DNA of 64,000 nt from Phoronis australis (taxonomy: Eukaryota; Phoronida; Phoronidae): the NCBI GenBank assembly GCA_002633005.1, contig NMRA01000140.1, positions 62,001 to 126,000 on the forward strand. The letters run 5' to 3'. The translations under genes and the position numbers were made by a program. The notes beneath the pieces are model-generated. The model had not been told where the DNA came from and did not search any database. It saw only the letters and a list, made by a program, of their open reading frames with translations. Numbering within the stretch: the stretch's first letter is position 1; every line of letters starts with the position of its first letter. Of the stretch, positions 38,075 to 49,644 are shown in pieces.

Positions 38075-38940
38075 GTAAATAACTGTAGTAAAGCTTTGAC
38101 GTACATTGCTCTTGAGACGTGTCGTGTTGTCATTTATAGTTTTGACGCATGCAATATATAAGCAAGCTTATGCATTGGATACTAGGTGTTGAAGTTTTAT
38201 GCAACAAGTAAAGGTCCTGGTTTTCCATTAAAAACAAAAACAGAAATCCATTTTCACAAACAGTGATCGTTAAAATGAAACGATCTGGGAATATGCCGCA
38301 GCTATGTTTTGCTGATAACTTGCTGCCCGCCATATTTAGTTTTTCTCATAAACGGAAACAGCAGCGCCACCTTCATAAAGAATAAACAACCACTGCTGCA
38401 AAGCGACCATCGATCGATTTTTAGCCAGGATATATGGATTACATTCTTCATTTTTGGTAATTAAAAACCAAAAATGAAAGAACTATTGTATCTGCTCCTG
38501 AAATCTGTTAACTCCATTAAAATGTTTCAGATTGAGTCCAAAGACTCTGTACCAAACAACCAGCTCGATGGGTACTATGCCCAGGTGTACGTCTACATAT
38601 AAATAGATTTAGCTTGGAATCTACTGAAGTTCGTTTGTTTTTTTTTAGTTGGAAATTGTTCAGTAACAAAGTTGGTCACTGAACTGGACGGGTATTCCTA
38701 GAATCTGTCTACGACAGAGTTCATAAAACTTCAAATGTTGAGTCTAGCAGGATGTCATAATCAATTTATAATTAGATTCTGTGCTGCAAACTCTGCCTAC
38801 ATAACACTGTGTGGCCTGGCATAATTGCCTCCTTTTCAGCCACCACGAGTATTCAAACTGTTACCTACCACTGCTCCGGACTTGGCCCATTTTCTAAAGA
38901 AACATTTTTTGGGTGGAGATCATCATGGCCACATTTGATC

Positions 38941-39384
38941 ACAAAATACAGAAAAATTAAGTCAAATACTGGAGTTTGCTTGAGTTAGTGACGTTGCGTC
39001 CGTCTCTCACAGACTTCAGCTTGGCTTGTGGTGTTATCATTCTGGCCAATAGGTAGCGTTTTAACCAGACGGTGCAGCATCGAGGTCAGGACACTATCCC
39101 ATAAGTGTGACAGATGGAACCTTATTCCACCTTGTTTATTCAGAGGGGATCTCAAAGCTTCAAGAGCTCCTCTCTGAATAAACAAGGTGGATTAAGGTTC
39201 CATCTGTCACACTTATGGGATAGTGTCCTGACCTCGATATCGTTTCATCTGGTTAAAATGCAACCTGTTGGCCAGAACTATAATAACACCCCTAGCCAAG
39301 CTGAAATCCGTGAGAGACAGACACAACATTGCTAACTCAAGTAAAGCAGATTCCAGTACTTGACTGAATTTCTCTGTATTTTGT
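38941..39384. mobile_element. Foldback element in RSK intron 16
   Basis: Arms of about 205 bp run from acaaaataca at 38941 to a centre near 39165 and back to tgtattttgt at 39384. The inner part is almost perfect (cataagtgtgacagatggaa on the left, its complement on the right, with ttgtttattcagag at the tip). No ORF. A transcript through it would form a long hairpin. Confidence 0.9.
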
Positions 39385-39838
39385 TTTGTTTTGTTTTGTG
39401 TTGTAGTTGTCTTCCATGTCATGTACTGTGTGATGCGATATGATGTTGTCTTTTGGTGGATCTTCATTCAGTTAGTGAAGGTTCATACATATGATTTTCT
39501 ACAGTTTGATGGGACACCCTAAAAAGGTTTCATTTTGGATATAGGCGAACGAATCTGAATTTGCACATAGGTGCTAAATAATGTGAAGCCCACTGAATAA
39601 CAGCCTGTAGGCATTGTGCTGTGGCCAAACTCATATTAAATACTCTGATCTTAAATCCAAGGATCAGACTATGAAAACATTGCTGCTGCAGATATAATCA
39701 TGTGTCTAGACCATGTGAACGCTGCCTGGAGATCAGATACTGCGGCCTAGACTTCGTGTTGATTGGCCAGTGTTCGGGGCGTCAGCACTGGATCGTTTTG
39801 CCGCTATTATTTTGTGAGATGCATGTGCCTGCTTACAG

Positions 39839-39976
39839 GACCTGGTACAGCGCATGTTGCACGTGGACCCCAGCCATAGACTGAGTGCTGAGCAGGTGCT
39901 CCTACACCCCTGGATAGCTCACAGGGACCAACTGCCTAAGCATAAACTGACCATACAGGATGCTAGCCTCGTCAAG
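39839..39976 (+). CDS. rps6ka: RSK exon 17: C-terminal kinase end
   Basis: Acceptor gcttacag, donor gtaggt, 138 nt, phase 0 to 0. It encodes [35 protein letters not shown] and [11 protein letters not shown], including the HPW motif at the end of the kinase fold. Confidence 0.96.
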
Positions 39977-40991
39977 GTAGGTCAACCTTGTTTAGTTCAG
40001 AAAGGTGTCTGCACTTCTCAGTTTTGTAACTGAACTACAGACTTACAATGATGTTGCCTCGGAGATGGAGTGACAGTTGTCGAGTGGAGAAGGGACTTAC
40101 ATAATCTTCTCTGTACCCTGTGTTACAGACGTAATCTGTCTTGCTCATTCTTGCATTTGTGATGCCTTACAAAACATTTCATCTGTACTTGCTGTAAACT
40201 TCTCTTCCTTATTCTTCATCTGCTCTTGTGACGCATTACAAAACACTGTTGTATAACTTTTCTCACTTCACAAAATAACAACTCATTATTCTCGCCCACA
40301 CAGAGGTAATTCCCTTGTGATTGCCAGGTGCTGTGGTTTGAATGTTCATTACATAATTGAACCTGAATGTGTTACGACACGACTGGTTAATAACACTCAG
40401 CACATAATTTTTTGATATTACATGGGCGAGTCACAAAGTAGTGCAAAGTAGAAATTCATATGCCTTATATTTTATCATATGCAAAACGCTAATGCCAACA
40501 ACCAATAATGCCGGAATTCCTTGAAAATGACAAGGTTCAATAAGACATCCAAAGCAGCAGCATCATGTACGTACTCCCAGTAGGAAGGACATGCAAACAA
40601 CTTTCTTAAACGAACCCATCTTCAGCGGCAAATTCCATATCGTTCATTCAAACGGAGACGAACCCCAACTCAGGAAACCATGGGGTGCTGTCCCAAGATC
40701 AATTCAGTGCTCTCGTGGGGGAAGCCCTGCTGACTCAGTTATTTAATAAAATTTGTTAAGTTTTTATATTACAACTTCAAAGAGTATTTATTAGATGTGA
40801 ACGTTTTTTACTAAAGCTGAATGTAATTTACGTATAAGTTTAAAATAAAATTATTAACAAAAAGTAACTGAGTTTACTTTACATTGGGCAAGCGTGTTTT
40901 TACAAAAGTTGCGTCATGTGGTTAAAAGTTATCAACATGTCGAGTTTTTGGGCAAAAAGCTTGTTTTTACGGTTCATGTGAGAAAACAAAT

Positions 40992-41124
40992 CCTACACTT
41001 GTCCCAGGTTGATGACATGGGCAAAACCTTTAGGAAATTTCGTCAATATCCCTCGGCAAACCTCGGGATTGTGACAAAATATCCAAGAGGTTTTGCCCAT
41101 GTCATAAACCCAGACTCGTGTAGG
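40992..41124. mobile_element. Short palindromic MITE in RSK intron 17
   Basis: The arms cctacac..tgacatgggcaaaacct and aggttttgcccatgtca..gtgtagg face each other across a centre near 41058. The element ends about 110 bp before Kolobok-like copy 2. Confidence 0.85.
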
Positions 41125-41570
41125 ATTCTCTGTATTGCTAATTTTTTCAAGTCTGGTCTGCACACCACCTGTTGGCCACATCACTCCTTTACGTATTCAT
41201 ACTCAATTTGCTATTGTAACTATTCCATAGAATTAAAGACGAAGGCAACCTTTTTCCATGTCATTTTGAGCTAAAATAAGGTTGGTTGGTTATCCTAGAC
41301 ATATTTTTCACTTAATTACAGCTTTTCGTAATTTTATTAATTACTCGTTCCCTTTTCCGGAAGTGACGTTTTAGGAGGCAAGCGCTTCCCGCCACTTGGT
41401 TTTGCGTTGAGCTTACTGTGCGAATCTGTTCTATTCTACTTTAGTTTTGTGCTATTTTTCACCAATTGTCGCCACCACTTTCCATCGGCGAGTATTCTGT
41501 GGCAAGATAGGTTAGTAGAGAACTCAACTGCGTTGGATTTAGGGATTGTTTAGTGTGTTGTAAGCTGAAA

Positions 41571-41721
41571 ATGGCTGGAGTCGGTGACCCGTACCACAGT
41601 GACAGTAGTGTGAGTGACGGAGACCTTGTTCACAGCAGTGGTGACGAGGAATTTTTTCACGGACATTCAGTGGGTGGGTACATGTTTGAGCCCGAGTACA
41701 ACGAGGCAGAGTACACACAGG
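41571..41721 (+). CDS. Second transposon ORF, acidic N-terminus, truncated by gap
   Basis: From ATG at 41571: MAGVGDPYHSDSSVSDGD, LVHSSGDEEFFHG, GYMFEPEYNEAEYTQ, then the gap. The acidic start and the FEPEY motif recall proteins with the P2X7-type intracellular zinc domain (ballast domain), which have an acidic leader and a similar motif before the Cys-rich part; this is from memory and the Cys-rich part is hidden. It runs towards the THAP ORF, so the element appears to carry two convergent genes. Confidence 0.55.
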
Positions 41722-42505
41722 NNNNNNNNNNNNNNNNNNNNNNNNNNNNNNNNNNNNNNNNNNNNNNNNNNNNNNNNNNNNNNNNNNNNNNNNNNNNNNN
41801 NNNNNNNNNNNNNNNNNNNNNNNNNNNNNNNNNNNNNNNNNNNNNNNNNNNNNNNNNNNNNNNNNNNNNNNNNNNNNNNNNNNNNNNNNNNNNNNNNNNN
41901 NNNNNNNNNNNNNNNNNNNNNNNNNNNNNNNNNNNNNNNNNNNNNNNNNNNNNNNNNNNNNNNNNNNNNNNNNNNNNNNNNNNNNNNNNNNNNNNNNNNN
42001 NNNNNNNNNNNNNNNNNNNNNNNNNNNNNNNNNNNNNNNNNNNNNNNNNNNNNNNNNNNNNNNNNNNNNNNNNNNNNNNNNNNNNNNNNNNNNNNNNNNN
42101 NNNNNNNNNNNNNNNNNNNNNNNNNNNNNNNNNNNNNNNNNNNNNNNNNNNNNNNNNNNNNNNNNNNNNNNNNNNNNNNNNNNNNNNNNNNNNNNNNNNN
42201 NNNNNNNNNNNNNNNNNNNNNNNNNNNNNNNNNNNNNNNNNNNNNNNNNNNNNNNNNNNNNNNNNNNNNNNNNNNNNNNNNNNNNNNNNNNNNNNNNNNN
42301 NNNNNNNNNNNNNNNNNNNNNNNNNNNNNNNNNNNNNNNNNNNNNNNNNNNNNNNNNNNNNNNNNNNNNNNNNNNNNNNNNNNNNNNNNNNNNNNNNNNN
42401 NNNNNNNNNNNNNNNNNNNNNNNNNNNNNNNNNNNNNNNNNNNNNNNNNNNNNNNNNNNNNNNNNNNNNNNNNNNNNNNNNNNNNNNNNNNNNNNNNNNN
42501 NNNNN
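41722..42505. other. Assembly gap inside transposon copy 2
   Basis: 784 undetermined bases; it separates the two convergent ORFs of the element. Confidence 1.
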
Positions 42506-42598
42506 TGTGTCATCCATCGGAAAGCGATGCAAAGGCACTCCCAAAGCGCGCGTGAGCCGATAATTACTACATCCCGGTACGCAGCAACAGTGTGGCAT
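42506..42598 (-). CDS. THAP zinc-finger N-terminus of transposase, truncated by gap
   Basis: From ATG at 42598 reading leftward: MPHCCCVPGCSNYRLTR, then ALGVPLHRFPMDDT, where the gap begins. The C-x-C/C-x4-C start and the HRFP motif are typical of THAP DNA-binding domains, which bind the transposon termini. This copy is in frame here, unlike copy 1, so it may be the more intact element. Confidence 0.75.
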
Positions 42599-43278
42599 GT
42601 TGACTGACTAGTAAATGAAAGCGAACGACGACGGAACTTAACACAACCGAGGTAGAACAATGACTGACTCGGCACCTCTCACAGTCAGACTATGTGAAAA
42701 GAAATTGGCGGGAAGCGCTTGCCTCCTAAAACGTCACTTCCGGAAAAGCGGACGAATAATTAATAAAATTACGAAAAGCTGTAATTAAGTGAAAAATATG
42801 TCTAGGATAACCAACCAACCTTATTTTAGCTCAAAATGACATGGAAAAAGGTTGCCTTCGCCTTTAAGATTCCTAAGTCTTTGTGTAGAGTTTTAGATAG
42901 AGATTATAGTTCCTATGGCCCACTGAAATAGGCCTCAACATTTGCAAATTTCTATTGCAGTCGATGCTGTGGTCACTCTTTTTGTTGACGTGTTTCTGTT
43001 GTGTTTGTTCGGTTTGTCTTTTGACCAATGCCAATCTGCTACTGATGGATAGTTCTGACATACACAGTTAGGCCCTCCCACCGCAGTTACTGTTGCTAAG
43101 TCCTGCTCACACACAAGCCACATATGGCAGAGGTTCCCTCGCACGCATGCTACAACAACAGACTTCCTTGGTATTCCTTATGGTATTTCACAGAAACCGT
43201 TAGCGGCATGAAGCCGCACCTGTTGGAAAAATCAACTGTTAAAAGTTCTGCATTATTATTATTACTTGACCTTTGCAG

Positions 43279-43404
43279 GGGGCGATGATCGCTACATTCA
43301 AAGCATTGAACAACAGTCCTAGACCAGTACTAGAGCCAGTCGGGGCTTCGTCACTAGCGCAGCGGCGTGGAAAGAACAAGCCAAGGAGTTCCACAGAAGT
43401 GTAG
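43279..43404 (+). CDS. rps6ka: RSK exon 18: C-terminal tail with ERK-docking motif, stop codon
   Basis: Acceptor cctttgcag, 126 nt ending in TAG at 43402-43404. It encodes [31 protein letters not shown] and [16 protein letters not shown] followed by a basic stretch is the family's ERK D-site. The end STEV resembles a class I PDZ-binding tail (S/T-x-hydrophobic), and vertebrate RSKs end STAL; the PDZ reading is inference. Confidence 0.96.
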   Translation, partial: GAMIATFKALNNSPRPVLEPVGASSLAQRRGKNKPRSSTEV

Positions 43405-45658
43405 GGAGTGTCGGTACTGGTAGTAGCCAGGGACAGCAGGCTTGTTGGGGCGCCACCTATAGGTCAGTGTAGGCTCAAATAAGGTTAAACTGGTCGTGGC
43501 CCACTGTACACTTATAGAGGTTCAGGTTCTTTTGTAGTCCCATGTTCCATTTTTCCACGTTTCACAGCCTGGTTGCATTTTCAGATTATCCCAAGTTATA
43601 TACATATTGTGTTTATGCGCTTAAGATTTTGTAAAATTCCCATTGCTTTTCGTGTAGGCTTGTACTTGTTTTGTATACAACATACGGTATCTGACCACAC
43701 CTTTACAGCAGGAAGGCTGTTTTTGAGGTAACTCATGAGCTAGGCGGTGGACAAAGTATGTCTTCAAATGTGAACTGTGAGAAGTCGAGAGAACGTTGAT
43801 AATCTCTAGTCATAAGGTTCATTGTTGAATAGACGCCAGTCAAAGTCTTCTATTTTCGCATATACACTGCTGTGCCTTACTAAAGGCTGATAATCTAGAT
43901 GTTTCAGCTGAAAGTGCTGATGTCGTAACCACCGTCACTCTAAATCAGGGTTGGTACTAACACTTTGGGGAGGGCTTTCTCCTATTTAGGGAGACGTGAT
44001 CATTGTGTATACATGTATATATAGAGTTGTAGGTTATTTCAAGCACTGTGAACATGGTAAGCTTGTGCTGGACGTAATTGTGTATAAATTTGCAGAAATC
44101 CATTCTTCTCATACAATGAGCTTTAGGGAAGGTGTGTGAAGTCGTACACTGAAATAATTTGGGTTAATAGCAAGGTAATCATTGTGTTGAATGTGGGGCT
44201 GTAATCTATTAACTGAGGTCCTGTGTATGCCCAGTGGTTATGATGTAGACTAGATTGTTATGACTGAGCATTCTAATTTTATGACTGAATGAATAAGGTA
44301 TCTATCACAAGTAGTTCAGTTATAAGGATAGTAGTTTGGATAAAGACTTCAGTGAGAATTACAATGTCATTTTGCAATAAGATATGAATAATCTGAAGTG
44401 GTTAGATCTGACGTAAAAGTACTTAAAAGTAGGCCACTAGTGATTTTTACCACGCTTACTCAGAACAGCCATGAAAGCTTGCAGAGCAAACTGCACTTTT
44501 CAAAATTGTAGTGCAAGGTCATGAATGTAAGGCGCTCTGTGTTACTCGCTGTGCTCAGATTTGCAAATTTTGATTTTCATAAAAATACTCAGATTTACCC
44601 AACTCTTTCGTTGCATCTGGTCGGTACGGGTTGTCTAACCAGGGTCACGTGTCGTGTTCAGACAAATATTTGTGTGCAATTGTGCCATAATGGTTCACTT
44701 CAAAATAAGGTTTACGTGTCTCAAGCCAGTTTCAGGTGGGTGACATTTGCTGGCCAAAAAGTTGCGCGACATATAGATACCTTGATTTTCTTTTTTCAAA
44801 ATAGTGAAATCCATGTTGCTAATCACAAAATAACATAAAATTATTCTAGGTAAAGACTTACTCTTTTCGTTGCATTTATGTCACAGCTACATTGTACCAT
44901 TAACTTGCTGCACGTCGTGTTTATCAACACTGAATTAACATCTTGAACGTTTCTGGTTCAAAGCGATCATCAGTCAATTTCTGGCCAACGTTGTTCATGG
45001 GTAACAAATGTGGATTATTTCTTTATTTTTAATTATTTGCCATCAAAAGTATCAGACTTATTTTATCTACTACTGAAATATGTGAATTCTGTGAAAGAAG
45101 CGGTTTTGTGAATTCCATCTGTTTGCTGATAACGTGGAAATCAGTCTCTGGACATTTCACTGTTGTCTTTACAAGCATCAGATTGGCTGTCACTAGGCAT
45201 GGCGAGCAATGGCATGACATGTATCTGAGTCATTCTCACGTGTACTTTTGTCGTGCAACTTTTCGGGCAACAATGTCGCTGGTCTGAAGCAGACGTAAGG
45301 TAATCTTTGTGCACATAGATCCATGAAAAGTAAGTGACAGATTGCTGGTTCTGATGTGCTCGTCCTCTGGTCAGCACATCAAAGGTATCTTGTATTAAAA
45401 TCATGCTCATGAATTAGTATTATGTTGTTTTTATTTTTTTGCTGAAGTAAAAACGCCAGCGGACCAGTTAAAATTCATTTGGCTTTCAAATTGGTATACT
45501 CTGTGGCAAATTGAAAAATACTTGCAAAGATTAAGTAGTTAAGTTGAGCTTTTGTGTTGCATTTAAGCTTTCAGTTGATGGGCAAAACTATATTCATGTA
45601 CTCTTTTCTAAATATTGAAGTATCTATATACAGACTTATATATTTCTTACAAAATAAA
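43405..45658 (+). other. Probable RSK 3' UTR with candidate poly(A) signal
   Basis: No ORF of note in frame after the RSK stop. The first canonical AATAAA that I see downstream is at 45653-45658, in an AT-rich stretch; further ones lie near 46.7 and 47.4 kb. A cluster of UTR-like AT-rich sequence fits a 2.2-kb UTR, but the true end cannot be set without transcripts. Confidence 0.35.
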
Positions 45659-47417
45659 CATGTAAAATGCCAGTTTGTGTCTAATACTCACTATGTATGT
45701 ACCCTCTTAGTCGGGCCATACTGTCCAAACTTTCTTTTTTTTTCACACAGTACAAACTTGTAGTTTCTGGCTTCATCTCCTGTGCATTCAGTTGGTGGGA
45801 ACGTGAGAAGTTTATTTTGTTGGATCTTTTGGAGGAATATGACCCACTTATTGGATAATTGGGCTCCTCCACCTATCTTGAGGTGTGCAACAACATGGCA
45901 ACATGGTCACTCTGTTTAAAGGTGCATTCCCTTGATGACTAAACGCTCAAAATATTATTATTTGGGAAGATGTATATCTGAAAGACGATGATCTTCAGAC
46001 TAGGGCTTTGGCTGATTAGAAATGCGTTGAAAATAGATTCATGAATTGCCCTATGACATCATTCGTAGACAACCAACTCTAGCAAATACTGGGCGCTAAA
46101 CGCGTTGAGCTGTTCCTGTGCTGTGTTGCGGAATTCCGTACTCGTCTTGGTCAATTCCCAGAACACTTATATTGGGGAACATAAAAATCGGGGTGGATGT
46201 TAAACCGAACACGGGTGTTGAACGCGATTTATTTGAGAAGTGGGGGCTGGGTGTTTACCACGCCAGCCTATTCAGGAGGCATCCATGGTGCTACATTCAT
46301 GTTAACTTGCGTGCAAGAGTCGAATAGAATAGCGGGCATTTTCCCTCAGGAATGAGACTAAGTGCTTGTGAAAAATCGTGTGAGATGGGTGTTCACAAAG
46401 ACACTGGCATTTTCTTCAAAGTTAGGCCAATAAGCGGACCGTGGGCGTTTAAAGGTGTAAGTTTGTGACTGCGCGTCAACCCAAACATGGGCGTTAAGGT
46501 GGACGACTGCAATACGTGTACCTTTATCGAGAGCTGTTTTTCCACTGTGTTCACTGAAAAGAAACATGAGTCTTCCGTTTGCCATACAAATACAGAATTT
46601 ATGACATTACCGGACAAAAATTGCGAAGTGGACAACTCCTATGTTGCATATACCTAGATCAGCTTCATCAATACAATTACCGCTTTCATAAAAGAGTAAA
46701 AATAAAAGGAATTTCAATGGGGGGGGATTTTTTGCGATAACGGGAGCTTGTTCCCCCATTGTGTTGCTATGTCAGTGCTGGGATCTATGTAACCCGTGCT
46801 TATATGCTACAAATGAGGTCATTTTATGGAAGGTATGCCTAAAAATAAAATTCGAGGCGAGAAACGAACAGCAGCTGATGAGAAAAGAAGAGCATTTTAG
46901 AGACCAGAACGTTAGTAATGGGAACAGTTTTGTGGTCAAGGGAGAGAAATTTTTCTTTATTGCTAGTTCTGTGTTGGCAAGTTTTCAGTCCAGCTTGTTT
47001 GATCAGTGCCAATAGATTGTGCTGCATCACAGTGAGATGTACTGTACAGTTGTTTGTCAAGACTGATTTTACCTTAAACCACTTGGTACAGTCTATTTCT
47101 GTTTTGAATTGTATCAATATTGTAATGCTGTTATGGATGTTGTTAATGAAAACAAATATTTGAGATTATGTGTGGAGAACGGAAATAATCTATCCCACAC
47201 TTCCAGAATCAATGGATTGTCTATCAAAACATTTTGTGCCCTATTTGTTCCATTCAGTTTCAGGTCATTGTAACAATGAAGTTGGAGTTACATTCATGAA
47301 AAAACACTATGTGCCCACACTTTCGCACTGGTAATATTGGCTTCTTACAAAGATTGCTTTCTTAGTAAAGATATTTTAATAAATAAAAGCTGAGTACAAC
47401 AAATGGAAAGTACAACA

Positions 47418-47535
47418 CTTCCCCGACGTAGACAATCCTCTTCCCTTTTTCCCTTTCGTGTTCCTTTGAACCCTCTCACTCCCTTGCATTCTCCCTCTTC
47501 ACACCCCCTCACCCCTTTCCTCTGCACCCCCTCAC
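47418..47535. repeat. Pyrimidine-rich low-complexity tract
   Basis: C- and T-rich with recurring ccctcac and ccctttcc words; the minus-strand ORF through it is a translation of this low-complexity sequence. Confidence 0.75.
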
Positions 47536-49631
47536 TAATACCACTATAAATTATTAAAAGAAATGAATTAGTTTTTATACGTAAAAAGTACGTCTCCGTT
47601 GGGTGCATGTCTGTAACTGAAAAATTTGTATGTGATTGTATTCATCCACGTTAAGACCCAAGTTCAGCTAAATGCTATTTTCTTCAGGTCTTGCTGGAAA
47701 TTTTAATAAATTAATAATTCTATGAAATAACTCATGACCATAGTTGTTAATATTAATTGTGTTAATAATATTTCTGTATTACAAGTTCTTGGTATTTCAA
47801 TTCATAGTGAGAAAATCTATATGAGAACAATGCCTCTCACTTGAGCAGTTCTTGGAGACATTCTAACTATAAATAACCCTAAATTGCCCTTTAATGGAAC
47901 TCTGAACAATGCCTCAATCCATAAATGCAGAGATAAATATCCAACTGAACAGACAAATAGTAAAACAAACATTGGAGCTTATAGATCTTCCAACAACGTC
48001 AGTGCAGTACCTGGGTGGCTCAGGAATGCTCTAGTGTGAATGCCAGCTGTGAGACATCACGCAAGAACATTGGTCTACAACATGCCTCAGGGTTGGGAGT
48101 TGGCTGCAAATGATGGCTGATGGAACCAGGGCAGATCGGTTGGTGATTAATGGTTGTAGTACTACAGCTGAGTGAATGTGGCTTGTGTTATCTGCTTGAA
48201 CAGTTTTACATTTTACCCGGTAAACACCAAGGATACAGTCAGCTGAAGATACAGTTTCATGAAGGCATGACCAAGTAGTGAAAAGAAAGAAGCCAGACAT
48301 TACCTCACAGGCATCATATGGATTGCCAGTGTTTTCTTTTGCCAGTTGGTTACAATTAACAGGTATTCATTACCATGTTCTGAAGTCTGAACCCAGCTGA
48401 CCAGTCAGGAATACCCGTTACTGCTGATGGAGATATTGCTCTGCTGATTATTACCGAAGCACATATACATGACTTTAAAGGTAAATTTTAATTAATTAGA
48501 AGAAACTATGACCGAGTTGGGTAGAATAGTGTTTCTGGCCAATATCTTGGGTCAACACGTGCTATGAATTTTAGGATACCTTAGTGGGTACTGATGTCCT
48601 TGTTGTTAAAAGGACAGAAATTTTCCTTTCGTTATGTTTATTGTTATTTTTTCAATAGCATTCACAGAAGAATAATTTCCAGCATGTGCTATGTAACAAG
48701 GCCACACCAAGTGGTGTTGGTGATTTCACCCCAAACTAGATCTGTCAAATGCTAATTATACTGTAATCAGTGTTTCCGCTGAGTGATATAAGTGTTATTT
48801 AGCTAAACAACATGTCACGGAGTGGACCCTGTACTGAGGATGGGTGTTCTACTCCTGAGCTGCTGATGAACTTGTCCAAAGCCATCAGTTATGCTCACTA
48901 ATTTTGCAGCTTGCTTTATTTTCTAAGGTTTTAGATGTAAGTGTTACCAGCAAGTTTGTTTAGCTAAATATTTATGAAATTATAGAATTCAGCTCTCTAA
49001 GGTATGTTGTCTTTTTAGTAAAATTGAACACAACAAGAAAAGGTACAACAAATGTATCAATAACCAACCAAATTTCTATTGGCATTAGTATTCAGCATGA
49101 AATCTCAAAAACATATGTCAGAGGTTTCTAATATCTTGTTTTTATTGGTTTACCACCAAAATCATAAAAGTCCCTTTTTTGATTGTACCTTGGGTAAAAT
49201 TGAACTGTCATAAAATCAATTCCTAATAACAAGATTGTGGAGAAGAGTGCACACATCATGGTAGTATCTTTAAATTTCATTTGAATCCGAGCCGCCATTT
49301 TGATGTTCCGAAGTTAGACAAAATTGTGATTTTCCTGTGTTACACACAATTTTAAGTGATCAGGTTTTGGTGGATATCTGTTACTACATAGTCTAAACCA
49401 ATGTTTATTATCCTTCTCATTTGCAAGTTTCCTAGTATAAAGCCATGTCATACAATAAACAAAAGAAAGAAATAAACAAGATATAAAAAATACAGCAAAC
49501 AATAAAACGGTAAAGTGCCTGCATAGACTGATTTTGTTGCAAGAAAATCACAATCTTGCATGACCTCGCAAAATCCCTCGAGTTGAAGGCGACTGTTTTG
49601 CGAGTATGCTCAGCAACTTAAAGCCTCCTGA

Positions 49632-49644
49632 GCAAAATGGCGGC
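49632..49644 (+). promoter_or_regulatory. YY1-like motif
   Basis: GCAAAATGGCGGC matches the AAAATGGCGGC core bound by YY1 near many animal start sites. An inverted CCAAT (gattggtca) lies at about 49807. The ATG inside reads only 15 codons, and no downstream gene is recognised, so a promoter here is speculative. Confidence 0.25.

Larger units (their letters stand above)
41237..42863 (-). mobile_element. Kolobok-like DNA transposon, copy 2, with assembly gap
   Basis: Inverted termini 41237-41394 and 42706-42863 (158 bp) match those of copy 1, with TTAA at 41233-41236 and 42864-42867. The left end reads AGACGAAGGC and the right end mirrors AGGCGAAGGC. A 784-base gap (41722-42505) hides the interior, so its true length and any transposase core are unknown. 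The orientation, set by the THAP ORF, is opposite to copy 1. It is inserted in RSK intron 17. Confidence 0.85.

Noticed and set aside
44521-44838. 105-codon ORF within the probable RSK 3' UTR
   Set aside because: No homology and no coding features; the downstream sequence matches a dispersed AT-rich repeat type.
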